Source: Gimesia benthica (GTDB lineage Bacteria > Planctomycetota > Planctomycetia > Planctomycetales > Planctomycetaceae). Taken from it: 64,000 bases of DNA. The DNA is taken from the NCBI RefSeq assembly GCF_009720525.1, contig NZ_CP043930.1, positions 1 through 64,000 of the forward strand, in the 5' to 3' direction. Shown piece after piece: positions 9,838-18,399 of the stretch; the stretch's first letter is position 1; every line of letters begins with the position of its first letter. The notes beneath the pieces were generated by a model. The model had not been told where the DNA came from, made no database searches, and saw only the letters and a list, made by a program, of their open reading frames with translations. The translations under genes were made by a program, and so were the position numbers.

Positions 9838-12079
9838 TCAGCCCTGGGGAAGTTCTTCCTTCAGTAGTTCGACAACGCCGGTGTCGTCGTGGTAGACGGC
9901 TCCGACGACTCCCAGCGTGCCGGCCTGGACGCGTTCGCGGATCTGGTCGCTGGAGGCCAGGATGGCTGCAACGGCCCGCAGGACATTCCGGTGACTGACC
10001 TGCGTGGAGGAGAGTGAATTCTGCTCCGGGAATCTGTCTGTTTCTCGCTGTCAGTCTCGTCCTGAATCGACTCTGATATCAGATTGACGACCTGATTCAG
10101 GTGCCGGTTATTGCCTCTGTCTTCCGGGAGCCCGGGTTGCTGCTGTTCCAGCGAAGCCCGGATGGCGCCACAGCGGGTGTGCCCTAGAACCAGTAGCAGC
10201 GGGGTGCCGGAGAGGATGCAGCCGTATTCGAGGTTATTCACGACTTCGGTATCGATTACGTTGCCGGCGACCTGCACACTGAAGATGTTGTCGGGCCGCA
10301 GATCGAAGATGGATTCCACCGGCATATAGCAGTCGATACAACTCAGGATGGTCACGCAGGAATTCTGGGCGTAAGGTTCCCCCGGCGAATTCTGTCGCGA
10401 TTCTCCGCGGGTAAGCACACCGGCGCGGAATCGCTGATTGCCTTCCATCAGCAGGCGTAAGACATCATCGGGAGTGAGCTGGCCACGGAGTTCCGTCTGG
10501 GAATAATCGATCGTTTGAATTTCACCAGCCGGGTCGTAGCGTTCGCGGAACCCCTGGAGGCTCACACGGATGCCCCGCGCGGGGGCCGTGATGTTCTGGA
10601 AATCGCGTAACAGGCTGAGGACGTCCGGGTCGATAAAGTCGGTTTTGCGACCATCGATGACTACGAAGCCGTCGCGGGGGACTTCGAGCAGTGCGCGTTC
10701 GATGGCGGCCCGGTTGAAGAAGCTGACCTGGTTCGCGAGTTCGATGCGTAGCACATCGCCGCCGACATGTTTCTCAAGCACGCGGTGCAGCGGGCAACGC
10801 ATGTTGCTGTAGAGGATGAAGCTGATACTGGTTGCCAGGCCCAGCAGGATACCGGTGAGGATATCGGTCACCACGATGAAGAAGGCGGTGCAGGAGTAGG
10901 GGATGAACTGATAGCGGCCGGCCTGGTACATCTGTCGGATGAGTGCCGGGCTGGCCAGCTTGTAGCCGGTGACCAGTAGAATTCCGGCCAGGCAGGCGAG
11001 CGGAATCAGGTTCAACACCTGGGGAATCAGCAGGAAACATCCCAGCAGCAGGCCGCCGTTCAGGATCGCCGAGAGTTTCGTCTGGCCGCCCGAGTTGATG
11101 TTCAACGAACTGCGGACGATGACCGATGTCACGGGGAGCCCGCCGGTCAGCCCCGCGGTGATATTACCGACCCCCTGGGCGAACAGTTCCCGGCTGCGGG
11201 GGGAGTGCCGCTGCTGGGGATCGAGGCGGTCCACGGCTTCCAGGTTGAGCAGTGTCTCCAGTGAGGCGACAATCGCGATCGTGAGTGCCGCGATGTAGAC
11301 CTTGCTATCGGTGAGCAGCGAAAAGTCAGGGAAGACGAGGATGGCTCCGTATTCCGCGGGGCTGTTGAAGACCGGTACCTGAACCAGTTGCGGGTTGGGA
11401 ATCCGCCAGGCGGCGCCCAGTCCACTGAACCAGAGCTGGCTGATGGCGACTCCCAGGACGACAGAGATCAGCGGGCCGGGAATGGCGGACCGTTTAAGGA
11501 CGGGAATACGATCCCAGAGAATCAGTTGTAGCACTGAGAGGAGCCCAATCACAGTCGCGCCGGCGTGCCAGTCGAGGTCGGAGAGCGAGACCAGGCTCTG
11601 ATAGAGTCCCAGGTTTTGTGGTGCAGCGCTCAGTGAGCCGTTTGTCTGCAGACCGTCATGACCGATCAGGTAAGGCAGCTGTTTGAGGATCAGCAGCAGG
11701 CCGATCCCGGTCAGCATACCTTTCACGACGCCGGAGGGAATGAACATCGAGATGAAGCCGGCACGACAGAGACCGGCGATCACCTGCAACAATCCTCCGA
11801 GGGCGACCGCCAGCAGAAAGGCTTCGAAGGAGCCGAGCAGGGCGATCTGTGTGGCGACGACCGCTGTCAGTCCCGCCGCCGGTCCACTGACGCTGGTCTG
11901 CGAATGACTCAGTGAGCCGACCACGATTCCGCCGATGATGCCCGAGATCAGTCCGGAAATCAGGGGGGCATTCGAGGCGAGAGCAATACCCAGACAAAGG
12001 GGCAGGGCGGCGAGGAAATCACCAGGCTGGCGGTCATATCGCGTCGCAGGCGATATCCCAGTGTAACAGTCTCATACAT
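9838..12079 (-). CDS. SulP anion transporter fused to beta-carbonic anhydrase, two frameshifts
   Basis: A start at 12079 (MYETVTLGYRLRRDM) gives a SulP permease with about 10-12 helices (SQTSVSGPAAGLTAVV, GGLPVTSVIVRSSLNINSG), a STAS domain (FVVIDGRKTDFID) and a C-terminal beta-carbonic anhydrase with zinc motifs CID and HTRC. Such fusions probably couple bicarbonate uptake to CO2 hydration. A missing C near 12020 and another near 10026 break the frame. Repair restores FLAALPLCLGIALASNAPL at the N-terminus and EQNSLSSTQ at the C-terminus, ending at TGA 9838-9840, about 747 residues in all. In the anhydrase CxDxR motif the Arg is replaced (CIDCYMP). Confidence 0.85.
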
Positions 12080-12214
12080 GCGCGGCGCTATTCTGTGTTG
12101 GCGGTCATCAGAATTCAAAAGTGGCAAGGGGCATTGTACTCGATCCGCGGGGAGAGACCCAAGCCTGACGACGGCTAAAGCGGGACAGGATTGACTTATC
12201 AATCGCCGGTGATG

Positions 12215-12282
12215 GGTTACGGGGTAGCGGTATCCTGACCGGCGCGCCACTCTTTATAGACGTCGCGTGATTCGGTTGGCAG
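12215..12282 (-). pseudogene. Duplicated 3' fragment of the 12993-13499 gene
   Basis: These 68 bases match 12991-13058, the 3' end of the 168-residue gene, at about 62 of 68 positions and in the same orientation. The match stops abruptly after GGCAG, and no longer frame is present. It looks like the tail left from a tandem duplication or unequal recombination, with the 187-residue gene lying between the copies. Confidence 0.65.
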
Positions 12283-12311
12283 ATCCGACAGTCAGGACAT
12301 ACTCAGTTTGA

Positions 12312-12875
12312 TCACTCAGACCGATTGACCACTTCATGAAATGAGTAATCCGAGGCAATTGAAGTGAGATCGACATGCCGGAAGTTCTCCCAATTGATCC
12401 GGTCCAGCGTGGTTTTATCAAAAACCATCGTTGAAACGTTCAATAGTTTCTCATTGCCGAACTTATCGAATATCGGGACAAATGAAATGAGTTTAACAGT
12501 TGAAAACTCATTAAAGCCGGATTCATGGATCCCTTTCAGGACACGGGAGTTTTCAATCTGGAAATCGACCTCTGTGGGGTCGGCTCGTGAGACATCATTT
12601 CCAGTAATAACGATTTTCAGTTCGCCATTCTCGAGCGTAACCTTGCCCGCCTTAACGCTACTCAGCGCCTGTTGTACTTCAAATCGAAGCCGTTCCAAGG
12701 TGCCCGCGGGAAACTCATTTTCAACGCTTCCGGACTCCTGTTTGCTGTTGGCTTCCTCATCGCTGCTCAGTTTGAGTAAAAGCATCACCAGCACCAGGCC
12801 GACGACACAGAGGCCAGCACAGCCGAGAAGCATTGAACTGCAACCGCAGCCCGGTTTTTCACTTTCCGAAATCAT
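12312..12875 (-). CDS. Hypothetical lipid- or membrane-anchored protein
   Basis: This 187-residue protein has a Gly/Cys-rich N-terminus (PGCGCSSMLLGCAGLCVVGL) running into one membrane segment, then a Ser/Glu-rich linker and a soluble domain of about 120 residues. The family is not recognised. The charged C-terminal domain would face the periplasm if the N-terminus is an anchor. Confidence 0.6.
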   Translation of the reverse strand: MISESEKPGCGCSSMLLGCAGLCVVGLVLVMLLLKLSSDEEANSKQESGSVENEFPAGTLERLRFEVQQALSSVKAGKVTLENGELKIVITGNDVSRADPTEVDFQIENSRVLKGIHESGFNEFSTVKLISFVPIFDKFGNEKLLNVSTMVFDKTTLDRINWENFRHVDLTSIASDYSFHEVVNRSE

Positions 12876-12992
12876 GTGGTTCCTTGCGGGCGGCGTGTGC
12901 TACCCGATAGAGAGTTTCCAGTCATGGTATACGGTGGAGACACGGAGAGCAATGACGATTGACGTGCAATCCAGTGAAGCATCAGCAACCGG

Positions 12993-13499
12993 TTACGGGG
13001 CAGCGGTATCCTGACTGGCGCGCCATTCGTGATAGACGTCGCGTGATTCGGCTGGCAGTGCCTGCAGGAGGGGTTCGGGGATGCCGGCCCAGCCGCCGTG
13101 AATGCCGATGCTGGTAAACGCGTTCGCGGCCGGCGTCGTTCCTACGCTGTGCGGTCCCTGGTCGGGGGAATAGCCCCAGAGTTTGTCGTCGGCATCGAAG
13201 GTAAACAGCCAGGGCTGTGTGCCGTCAATCTCCCAGCTGGCACTCGAAGCCTCGGGGGTGCCGGGATGGGCGGAGACGTCTACGCTGATCCGATCCTGAC
13301 CTTCCAACTTACGGAGTGTCAGCACGGCGGTCCCCCCGGGTGCGGTATAGACGCCGGTCTCACGAATGAGCTGACCGGCGGCGACGCGGGGTGCGTTGTT
13401 CCGCGCGTACCAGACAAAGCCCAGCGCGATCAGCACCGCCAGGATGGGGACGAGTGTGAGAAAGCGAATTCGTGGTTCTGAGGGTGGCTGGGGGGACAT
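12993..13499 (-). CDS. Hypothetical membrane-anchored protein
   Basis: This 168-residue protein has one N-terminal membrane segment (FLTLVPILAVLIALGFVWY) and then a soluble domain with SWEIDGTQPWLFTFDADDKLWGYSPDQG. No family is recognised. A 68-bp copy of its 3' end lies about 780 bases away at 12215-12282. Confidence 0.6.
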   Translation of the reverse strand: MSPQPPSEPRIRFLTLVPILAVLIALGFVWYARNNAPRVAAGQLIRETGVYTAPGGTAVLTLRKLEGQDRISVDVSAHPGTPEASSASWEIDGTQPWLFTFDADDKLWGYSPDQGPHSVGTTPAANAFTSIGIHGGWAGIPEPLLQALPAESRDVYHEWRASQDTAAP

Positions 13500-13818
13500 G
13501 AGGCTGGTCCTGTGGGTTTGAGTACGATCGGTTCAGTGCATACTCCACTGTATGTCTGCGAGAGGCGGGTTACCAGTTTGAAGTTATGATCCTGGCCATT
13601 TGAAACCATCAGGAAAGGGCTGATTTCAACTGGAAACTGCGATTGTATTATACACTTGCAAACACAATCACATTTGGACACAATCTCTACTATATTTAAG
13701 GTAATACAGGGCCATTTACCGTGACTGTGAAGAATGTGTGAAACCGATTCTGCGGTGATGCGCCCTGAGTTATTACGCTCGCCAATAACCTGCTTTTCGA
13801 TCTCGGGCTCAGTCGCAC
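13500..13818. other. Divergent intergenic region
   Basis: This stretch lies between two divergent genes and is moderately AT-rich. Promoters for both are expected, and a weak TTGGAC to TATATT pair lies near 13653-13680. No RNA or repeat was seen. Confidence 0.3.
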
Positions 13819-14763
13819 ATGCATAACACAACCTTACCTCCCGCTCAGTCAGAACGTATCCCCCTCAAGGAAGCCTTGGAACAATCTGAAGAGCGATTAC
13901 GCTTTTTTCATCATGAACTCAAACAGGAGCGAAGTCGGCTTAAGGAACTCACCTCAAAAGTGAAATCGCTCCGACTGAAGACTTCATACTTCAATTCTAC
14001 CCGCACCTATCGAGCCAGCCTGAAACAGTATCACATCTGGGAGCCTGGCGCCTGGGTCGTCGTTCCGCCTGTACTGGGACTGGTGACACTCATCTTGATT
14101 GATCTGGTGATGGGGTCTCGACCTGTGAGTGTGGTGGTTGCCGTTCTGATGATTGTTATTTCTTTCGTGGCTCTCCTGGCGCTGTCAAAGTATCCTTCCG
14201 ACGCTGAGCTTCCGCAGCTTATGGAGCAGACGAAAAACGAGCTGGCTCAACTCTCCAGGAAAGCGACTCAGACGGAAACCCGTATCGGGGAGTTGCAACA
14301 GGGGCTGGAACAGGAACTGGTACTGAATGCGAACTTAGTCGCCCAAAATAAAGAACGGGAACGAATTTCCTCAGCCAGATATCAGTGCCAGCAGTTATTC
14401 AACGAGAACTGGCGTGCGATGCGAAGCGTTGAATTCGAGCAGTACCTGGAGCGTGTTTTTCAGCTGCTGGGTTACCAGACGCAGACTACCAATACCACGG
14501 GTGACCAGGGAGTCGACTTAATTGTGGAAAAAGCAGGCCGCAGAATTGCGGTGCAGGTCAAAGGCTACTTTCACAGCGTCAGCAACTCCGCCATCCAGCA
14601 GGCCTTCACCGGCATGCGGCATTACAACTGCCATGCCTGTGCCGTAGTTACCAACAGTAAATTCACGGCAAGCGCCATTGAGCTGGCGGAAAGCACGAAC
14701 TGTGTATTGATCCACGAAGACAACTTTCGGGAGTTCGTGTTTGGGGAAATTGAATTTGTGTGA
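13819..14763 (+). CDS. Membrane-anchored Mrr-type restriction endonuclease
   Basis: This 314-residue protein has a coiled coil (about residues 10-50), two membrane helices (about 75-120), a second coiled coil (about 135-190) and a C-terminal Mrr-cat nuclease domain. Nuclease landmarks are SVEFEQYLERVFQLLGY, the Asp in GDQGVDLIV, and the QVK of RIAVQVKGY, matching the PD-(D/E)xK core, followed by VVTNSKFT. These domains cleave DNA, often foreign or modified DNA. No methylase or partner gene is adjacent, so it may act alone as a defence protein at the membrane. Confidence 0.8.
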   Translation: MHNTTLPPAQSERIPLKEALEQSEERLRFFHHELKQERSRLKELTSKVKSLRLKTSYFNSTRTYRASLKQYHIWEPGAWVVVPPVLGLVTLILIDLVMGSRPVSVVVAVLMIVISFVALLALSKYPSDAELPQLMEQTKNELAQLSRKATQTETRIGELQQGLEQELVLNANLVAQNKERERISSARYQCQQLFNENWRAMRSVEFEQYLERVFQLLGYQTQTTNTTGDQGVDLIVEKAGRRIAVQVKGYFHSVSNSAIQQAFTGMRHYNCHACAVVTNSKFTASAIELAESTNCVLIHEDNFREFVFGEIEFV

Positions 14764-14822
14764 TGCCTGATGTTTTCTTTACTTCTTGAAAAACATGTCA
14801 GCTCTTACTTCATAGGAAAGAT

Positions 14823-14865
14823 AAAAGGGTCTGGTCTCTTTTTTAAGAGTCCTGACCCTTTTATT
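14823..14865. repeat. 39-bp hairpin repeat, copy 1
   Basis: Positions 14827-14865 are identical to 15754-15792 in the same orientation. Each copy folds on itself: GGGTCTGGTCTCTT pairs with AAGAGTCCTGACCC with two T-T mismatches, followed by TTTTATT. It could terminate transcription or belong to a small REP or MITE-like family. Confidence 0.75.
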
Positions 14866-14885
14866 CTCCTGACCAAAGTCCTCTC

Positions 14886-15701
14886 ATGATTCACCACCGA
14901 AGACGACTGCTCATCATCGTTCCACTGCTCGCCGCCGTCGCGTGTTTCCTCGGTTGGTACGCATATGCTGAATACCGCAAGGCCCAATTCCTGCGAGATC
15001 TGCATCTTGTCGGCTTCAGCACTTCAATGATCAGCATGCCACGCGAGGAACAAGGCAATGCCGCACATGATCGAGCGGAAGAACTCGACATCGATTTGTT
15101 CGCCGCATACAAAAGCAACCTTGAATCAGGCTTGCGTTTCCAACTGGCATGGATGCTTATCACCAATCAATCAACTGAATACTCCCAATTCGCGAGTCAA
15201 AACGTCGATACTGTCCCGTGGCCCGAAGTGCGGATTTGGGTCTCGCGCCGAAATCAAGAATCATTGTCACCCGACTATCGCCAGAAACTGCTGGATCTTA
15301 TCCTCGCGTCACCCACATCCGAAGCAAAACTCGTTGCGGCTCGTTGGTATCTCAAACAAGGCAAGATTGCCGAATCCGAAGATGCCTATCACGCGGCAAT
15401 GACAAATGGTCTGTTTTGGGATGCGCTGGATGCGGCCGATCAACTCCTCGAATCAGAACGGTATCATAATGATGCGGTCAATCATCTGCTTTCGGTCGTC
15501 CGCGATTCAGAACATTTCACCGGTCGGGCTGCTTACAGCCTTTTGAATCTGTACGACGTCCGCGACGAATTAAATCCATTGGTCGACGGCTGCCGCAATG
15601 AACCCAAGGATGGCCCAAACCGAAAACGGCTTGTTGACAAATTGACGCAACTGGTCGAAAAAGATGTTGGCGATTCGAGGCCGAAAACGCACGCCCGCTA
15701 A
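14886..15701 (+). CDS. Hypothetical TPR-like envelope protein
   Basis: This 271-residue protein has an N-terminal membrane anchor (LLIIVPLLAAVACFLGWYAY) followed by a helical domain. The segment AKLVAARWYLKQGKIAESEDAYHAAMTNG resembles a tetratricopeptide pair. No function is known. The gene lies between two identical hairpin repeats, which raises the chance that it was acquired or duplicated as a unit. Confidence 0.6.
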   Translation: MIHHRRRLLIIVPLLAAVACFLGWYAYAEYRKAQFLRDLHLVGFSTSMISMPREEQGNAAHDRAEELDIDLFAAYKSNLESGLRFQLAWMLITNQSTEYSQFASQNVDTVPWPEVRIWVSRRNQESLSPDYRQKLLDLILASPTSEAKLVAARWYLKQGKIAESEDAYHAAMTNGLFWDALDAADQLLESERYHNDAVNHLLSVVRDSEHFTGRAAYSLLNLYDVRDELNPLVDGCRNEPKDGPNRKRLVDKLTQLVEKDVGDSRPKTHAR

Positions 15702-15749
15702 CCATGCCATGAATGGGAGCGGTCGATAACGCGGTTTTTGGAGAAAGAC

Positions 15750-15815
15750 AAAGGGGTCTGGTCTCTTTTTTAAGAGTCCTGACCCTTTTATTTTCACTGA
15801 CCCTTTTATTTTCAC
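15750..15815. repeat. 39-bp hairpin repeat, copy 2 with partial third unit
   Basis: Positions 15754-15792 repeat 14827-14865 exactly. A partial unit (CTGACCCTTTTATTTTCAC) follows at once to 15815, so the end has been locally duplicated. Confidence 0.75.
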
Positions 15816-15876
15816 ATGATTCCTGTTACACGCTAAAAGGGGAAGACTGCCTTCTGTGGATCCTACCGATCATTTC

Positions 15877-16500
15877 TCAATAAACCAAATCGCTCCAAAA
15901 TGGGATCTGCTTATAAACGGAATCGCATTCATCCCAACTGAAATCAGAGTCGCTTTCGCATGCATACCATCGCTCTTCGTGTTTTCCGAATTCCTGTACC
16001 AGGTAGTCCCATAAATTCTGGCCGTAATAAATAATATCGGTCTGATAAACAGAGAACACAGGGTTTCCAGCTTCAAACGGTCGCTCAGGTAAATAGCGAT
16101 GAGAGTACAGTGGGATCAAGGTCGGTGCCTTTTCTACTTCTATACGAGCGATCTCAATTGCTTCCTTTATATTTTTAGGTTTTGTCCCCCATTCATCCAA
16201 CCAGAAATCATTATTCTTAATATCGAATACCATGCCTTCCCAAGGCCAGTTGAGTCGGGCTTCCAATTGTTCGACATTATCTTCCCGCCAATTGGGAAAC
16301 GTACCTCATTTGTCTTTTGATGCGATTCCTACTGGTAAAGCTGATTGCAACAGCACACGTAAGTCGGGAGGGAATCGGAAACCAAACCGCTGCTCTATGT
16401 TTTCTATCTCCAGATCCGTCAGACCTGGCTCAAAGACCACAGACCGGGATTTCATGCGATTGATTGCCTCAAGAACGATCGCCTCGGAATTATCTTTCAT
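15877..16500 (-). pseudogene. SMI1/KNR4-family protein, interrupted by an in-frame stop
   Basis: The first 64 residues (from ATG at 16500) include LTDLEIENIEQRFGFRFPPDLRVLL, the start of the SMI1/KNR4 fold, common in antitoxin and immunity proteins. A TGA at 16306-16308 stops the frame. The same frame then continues with GTFPNWREDNVEQLEARLNWPW and on to 15877, clearly the rest of the fold. Unlike the upstream breaks this is a nonsense change, not a lost base. No toxin gene is visible nearby. Confidence 0.75.
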
Positions 16501-16533
16501 TGTCTGCCCTGTCAGAAACTAAGTCAGTGAAGC

Positions 16534-16568
16534 AAAAAAGCCGTAACCCAGTGTGAGTTACGGCTTTT
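16534..16568 (-). terminator. Host-side terminator beside attL
   Basis: AAAAGCCGTAAC pairs with GTTACGGCTTTT, and on the minus strand a T run follows. Before integration it would have lain just downstream of tRNA-Lys. Confidence 0.7.
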
Positions 16569-16569
16569 G

Positions 16570-16614
16570 AAGTGCCCCCGCTAGGAATCGAACCTAGAAC
16601 CTACTGATTAAGAG
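16570..16614. repeat. Left attachment site (attL), 45-bp direct repeat
   Basis: This is identical to 26427-26471. It holds the 3' half of tRNA-Lys from the anticodon loop to the acceptor end, without the 5' half. It marks the left boundary of the integrated element. Confidence 0.93.
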
Positions 16615-16731
16615 AGATTCTACAACGTCGGGGCAGAGTCGGTTCATTGTCGGATTGATTGTTTTGCAGTTGGTTTTACAATGTTTGTTGAGAGTCGGAT
16701 TGTCGTCGGTATGGGCGGCGGAGGCAGTGCT

Positions 16732-16758
16732 AGCTAACACTCTGGCTAACACCCTGAA
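16732..16758 (+). promoter_or_regulatory. Paired GCTAACAC repeats near attL, candidate integrase arm sites
   Basis: Two GCTAACAC copies in direct orientation are followed by CCTGAAA. A closely similar pair occurs at 26342-26368 near attR. Matching direct repeats near both ends are typical of integrase arm-type sites. Confidence 0.5.
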
Positions 16759-16851
16759 ACGATACAAACGGGGATAGGTTTGATCCCGAAAACCGGACCA
16801 TCCATCCGGCTTCCCCGTTTTACTTTTGGATTCGCTCGGGAGGGCGAGACT

Positions 16852-17559
16852 ATGAAAATCTGGGACGCTGACAGGAACCAGAACGAGTTACGGTGTTTTT
16901 TCAACCGTGACTATGCTGAGATTTTTAATGTTGCTGGTGATGCCTTTCGAAGGCTTACTGAAATTGCTTACGATGTGAGCGAAGACGGTTTCGATGATCC
17001 TAGTGTGGACCTAACTAAGCACAACACCGAATATCTCGACTCGGTCGAGCTGACCGTTGCTGCGATTACAGCATATTGCGACACCAACACATCCATAATC
17101 ACAGATCCGCTGATACACCTAATTCCTAGACTGCGATCACTGCTTGCAGGCGAAAAACTGGGAAGGATGATTGGTGGCGAAAATATTGAATCAGGGCTTT
17201 GTGATGATGAGTTGATTTCTATTGTCAGAATGCTGGATAATCTCTCGGTCAGATTCTTAAATCACATACATTTCGTTGCTGATGATAAACAGCGGGGAAT
17301 GATTGAGGGAGAAGACCGACAGAAGAAACGCGAAGACGAATTAACCATCGAAATCGCGGAACGTGACGAAGGCGGTCTTAGTTGGCCTGAATGCTTATCC
17401 GTATTCCTGGAAGAGTGCAAGAATTCCGGCATTGAAACCAGTATAAATGACAGTAAGGACCCCGCTGATGCCTTCAGGAAGAGGTACAGAGTGCTCAGGG
17501 GAAACAACTACGTCAAGAGGAAGAAAACAGGCGGCAGGCCGAAGAAGTCCATTAAATAG
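16852..17559 (+). CDS. Unknown protein of the integrated element
   Basis: ATG at 16852 (MKIWDADRNQNEL) is preceded by a GGGAGGG-type ribosome site; an earlier in-frame ATG at 16780 has none. The product is about 235 residues and mostly acidic, with a helical middle and a very basic tail ending KRKKTGGRPKKSIK, which suggests nucleic-acid contact. No family is recognised. It is the first gene inside attL. Confidence 0.6.
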   Translation: MKIWDADRNQNELRCFFNRDYAEIFNVAGDAFRRLTEIAYDVSEDGFDDPSVDLTKHNTEYLDSVELTVAAITAYCDTNTSIITDPLIHLIPRLRSLLAGEKLGRMIGGENIESGLCDDELISIVRMLDNLSVRFLNHIHFVADDKQRGMIEGEDRQKKREDELTIEIAERDEGGLSWPECLSVFLEECKNSGIETSINDSKDPADAFRKRYRVLRGNNYVKRKKTGGRPKKSIK

Positions 17560-17679
17560 AAACATGGCCTGAAACATGGACCGAGAAAAAACTTTGAAAA
17601 ACACCAAAGTTTTATTACTGGTTATTCTGCAGTCATTTTCGGCTATTGTCCCCTTATTCCTCGTTATTCTCTGATTGCA

Positions 17680-17722
17680 AAACATGGACTCCCTTAACCG
17701 GTCTGAGTCCATGTTTTTTCTA
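17680..17722 (+). terminator. Rho-independent terminator after the first element gene
   Basis: AACATGGACTC pairs with GAGTCCATGTT, followed by a T run. Confidence 0.75.
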
Positions 17723-17799
17723 CGTCGCACACGCCGTAATATTTCCCTGTCGAGAGCAACGGTACTCCGACACTGAGACTACTCAAGACAAGGGGAAAC

Positions 17800-18024
17800 A
17801 TGATGTCTGTTTGCGGCGAAATCTCTATTGATTCCTGTTACACGCTTGAAGAGCTAATGAAGCGGACCGGGCTGAAACGCGATGCGATGCGAACAGCACG
17901 CCGGAAGGGGCTGCGGGTAATCTATCGGCACAATCGCGGGTATGTCCTCGGGCGCGACTGGTTGTCCTATCTGGACATGCAGGCCAAAGCGGACAGTGCA
18001 GAAGTGGTAAACGGCCACGAGTGA
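17800..18024 (+). CDS. Small helix-turn-helix protein
   Basis: This 74-residue protein has YTLEELMKRTGLKRDAMRTAR, a helix-turn-helix of the excisionase/HTH_17 type, followed by a wing-like RGYVLGRDWLSYL. It is a candidate regulator or directionality factor and could read the palindromes at 21718 and 23465. It starts at ATG 17800 after AAGGGGAAAC. Confidence 0.65.
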   Translation: MMSVCGEISIDSCYTLEELMKRTGLKRDAMRTARRKGLRVIYRHNRGYVLGRDWLSYLDMQAKADSAEVVNGHE

Positions 18025-18087
18025 GGGCAATCACTCGCAGCCGTTCTTGTGTTCCTGTTAGCGACAACAGAAAGGATTGAGATCATT

Positions 18088-18399
18088 ATGACAGATGGAA
18101 ATACAGAGTCAAGGCGGGTATTTCGGCGGTGGTTCCGTGTGATGGAATCCCACCAGGAGGAATCCAACCGCTTCAAACTAACATTGTTGATCGGTTTGGA
18201 AGATGGACCCGCTTACATCGAAAAGCCGGTTGACGTTACGGTAAGCACAGAGCAGAAGCTCAACTATCGCAAGCTGCAGGCGGCGGTATTGGAGCAGACT
18301 GGTCACCTGATAGACGATGAGCGACTAGAAAAGGACGGCGTCAGTAAGTGGCCCCGTTACCTTGCCGATCAACTCGGAAAGGGGCCGCGCGAATGGTGA
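18088..18399 (+). CDS. Unknown protein of the integrated element
   Basis: The start at ATG 18088 (MTDGNTESRRVF) follows AAAGGATTGAG and gives about 103 residues. It is a compact, charged protein without a recognised family. The 3' end overlaps the primase start (ATGGTGA), so the two are probably co-translated. Confidence 0.6.
   Translation: MTDGNTESRRVFRRWFRVMESHQEESNRFKLTLLIGLEDGPAYIEKPVDVTVSTEQKLNYRKLQAAVLEQTGHLIDDERLEKDGVSKWPRYLADQLGKGPREW

Noticed and set aside
16573-16614. tRNA gene at the left end of the element
   Set aside because: Only the 3' half of tRNA-Lys is present. The 5' half is missing, so it is an att copy and not a tRNA.
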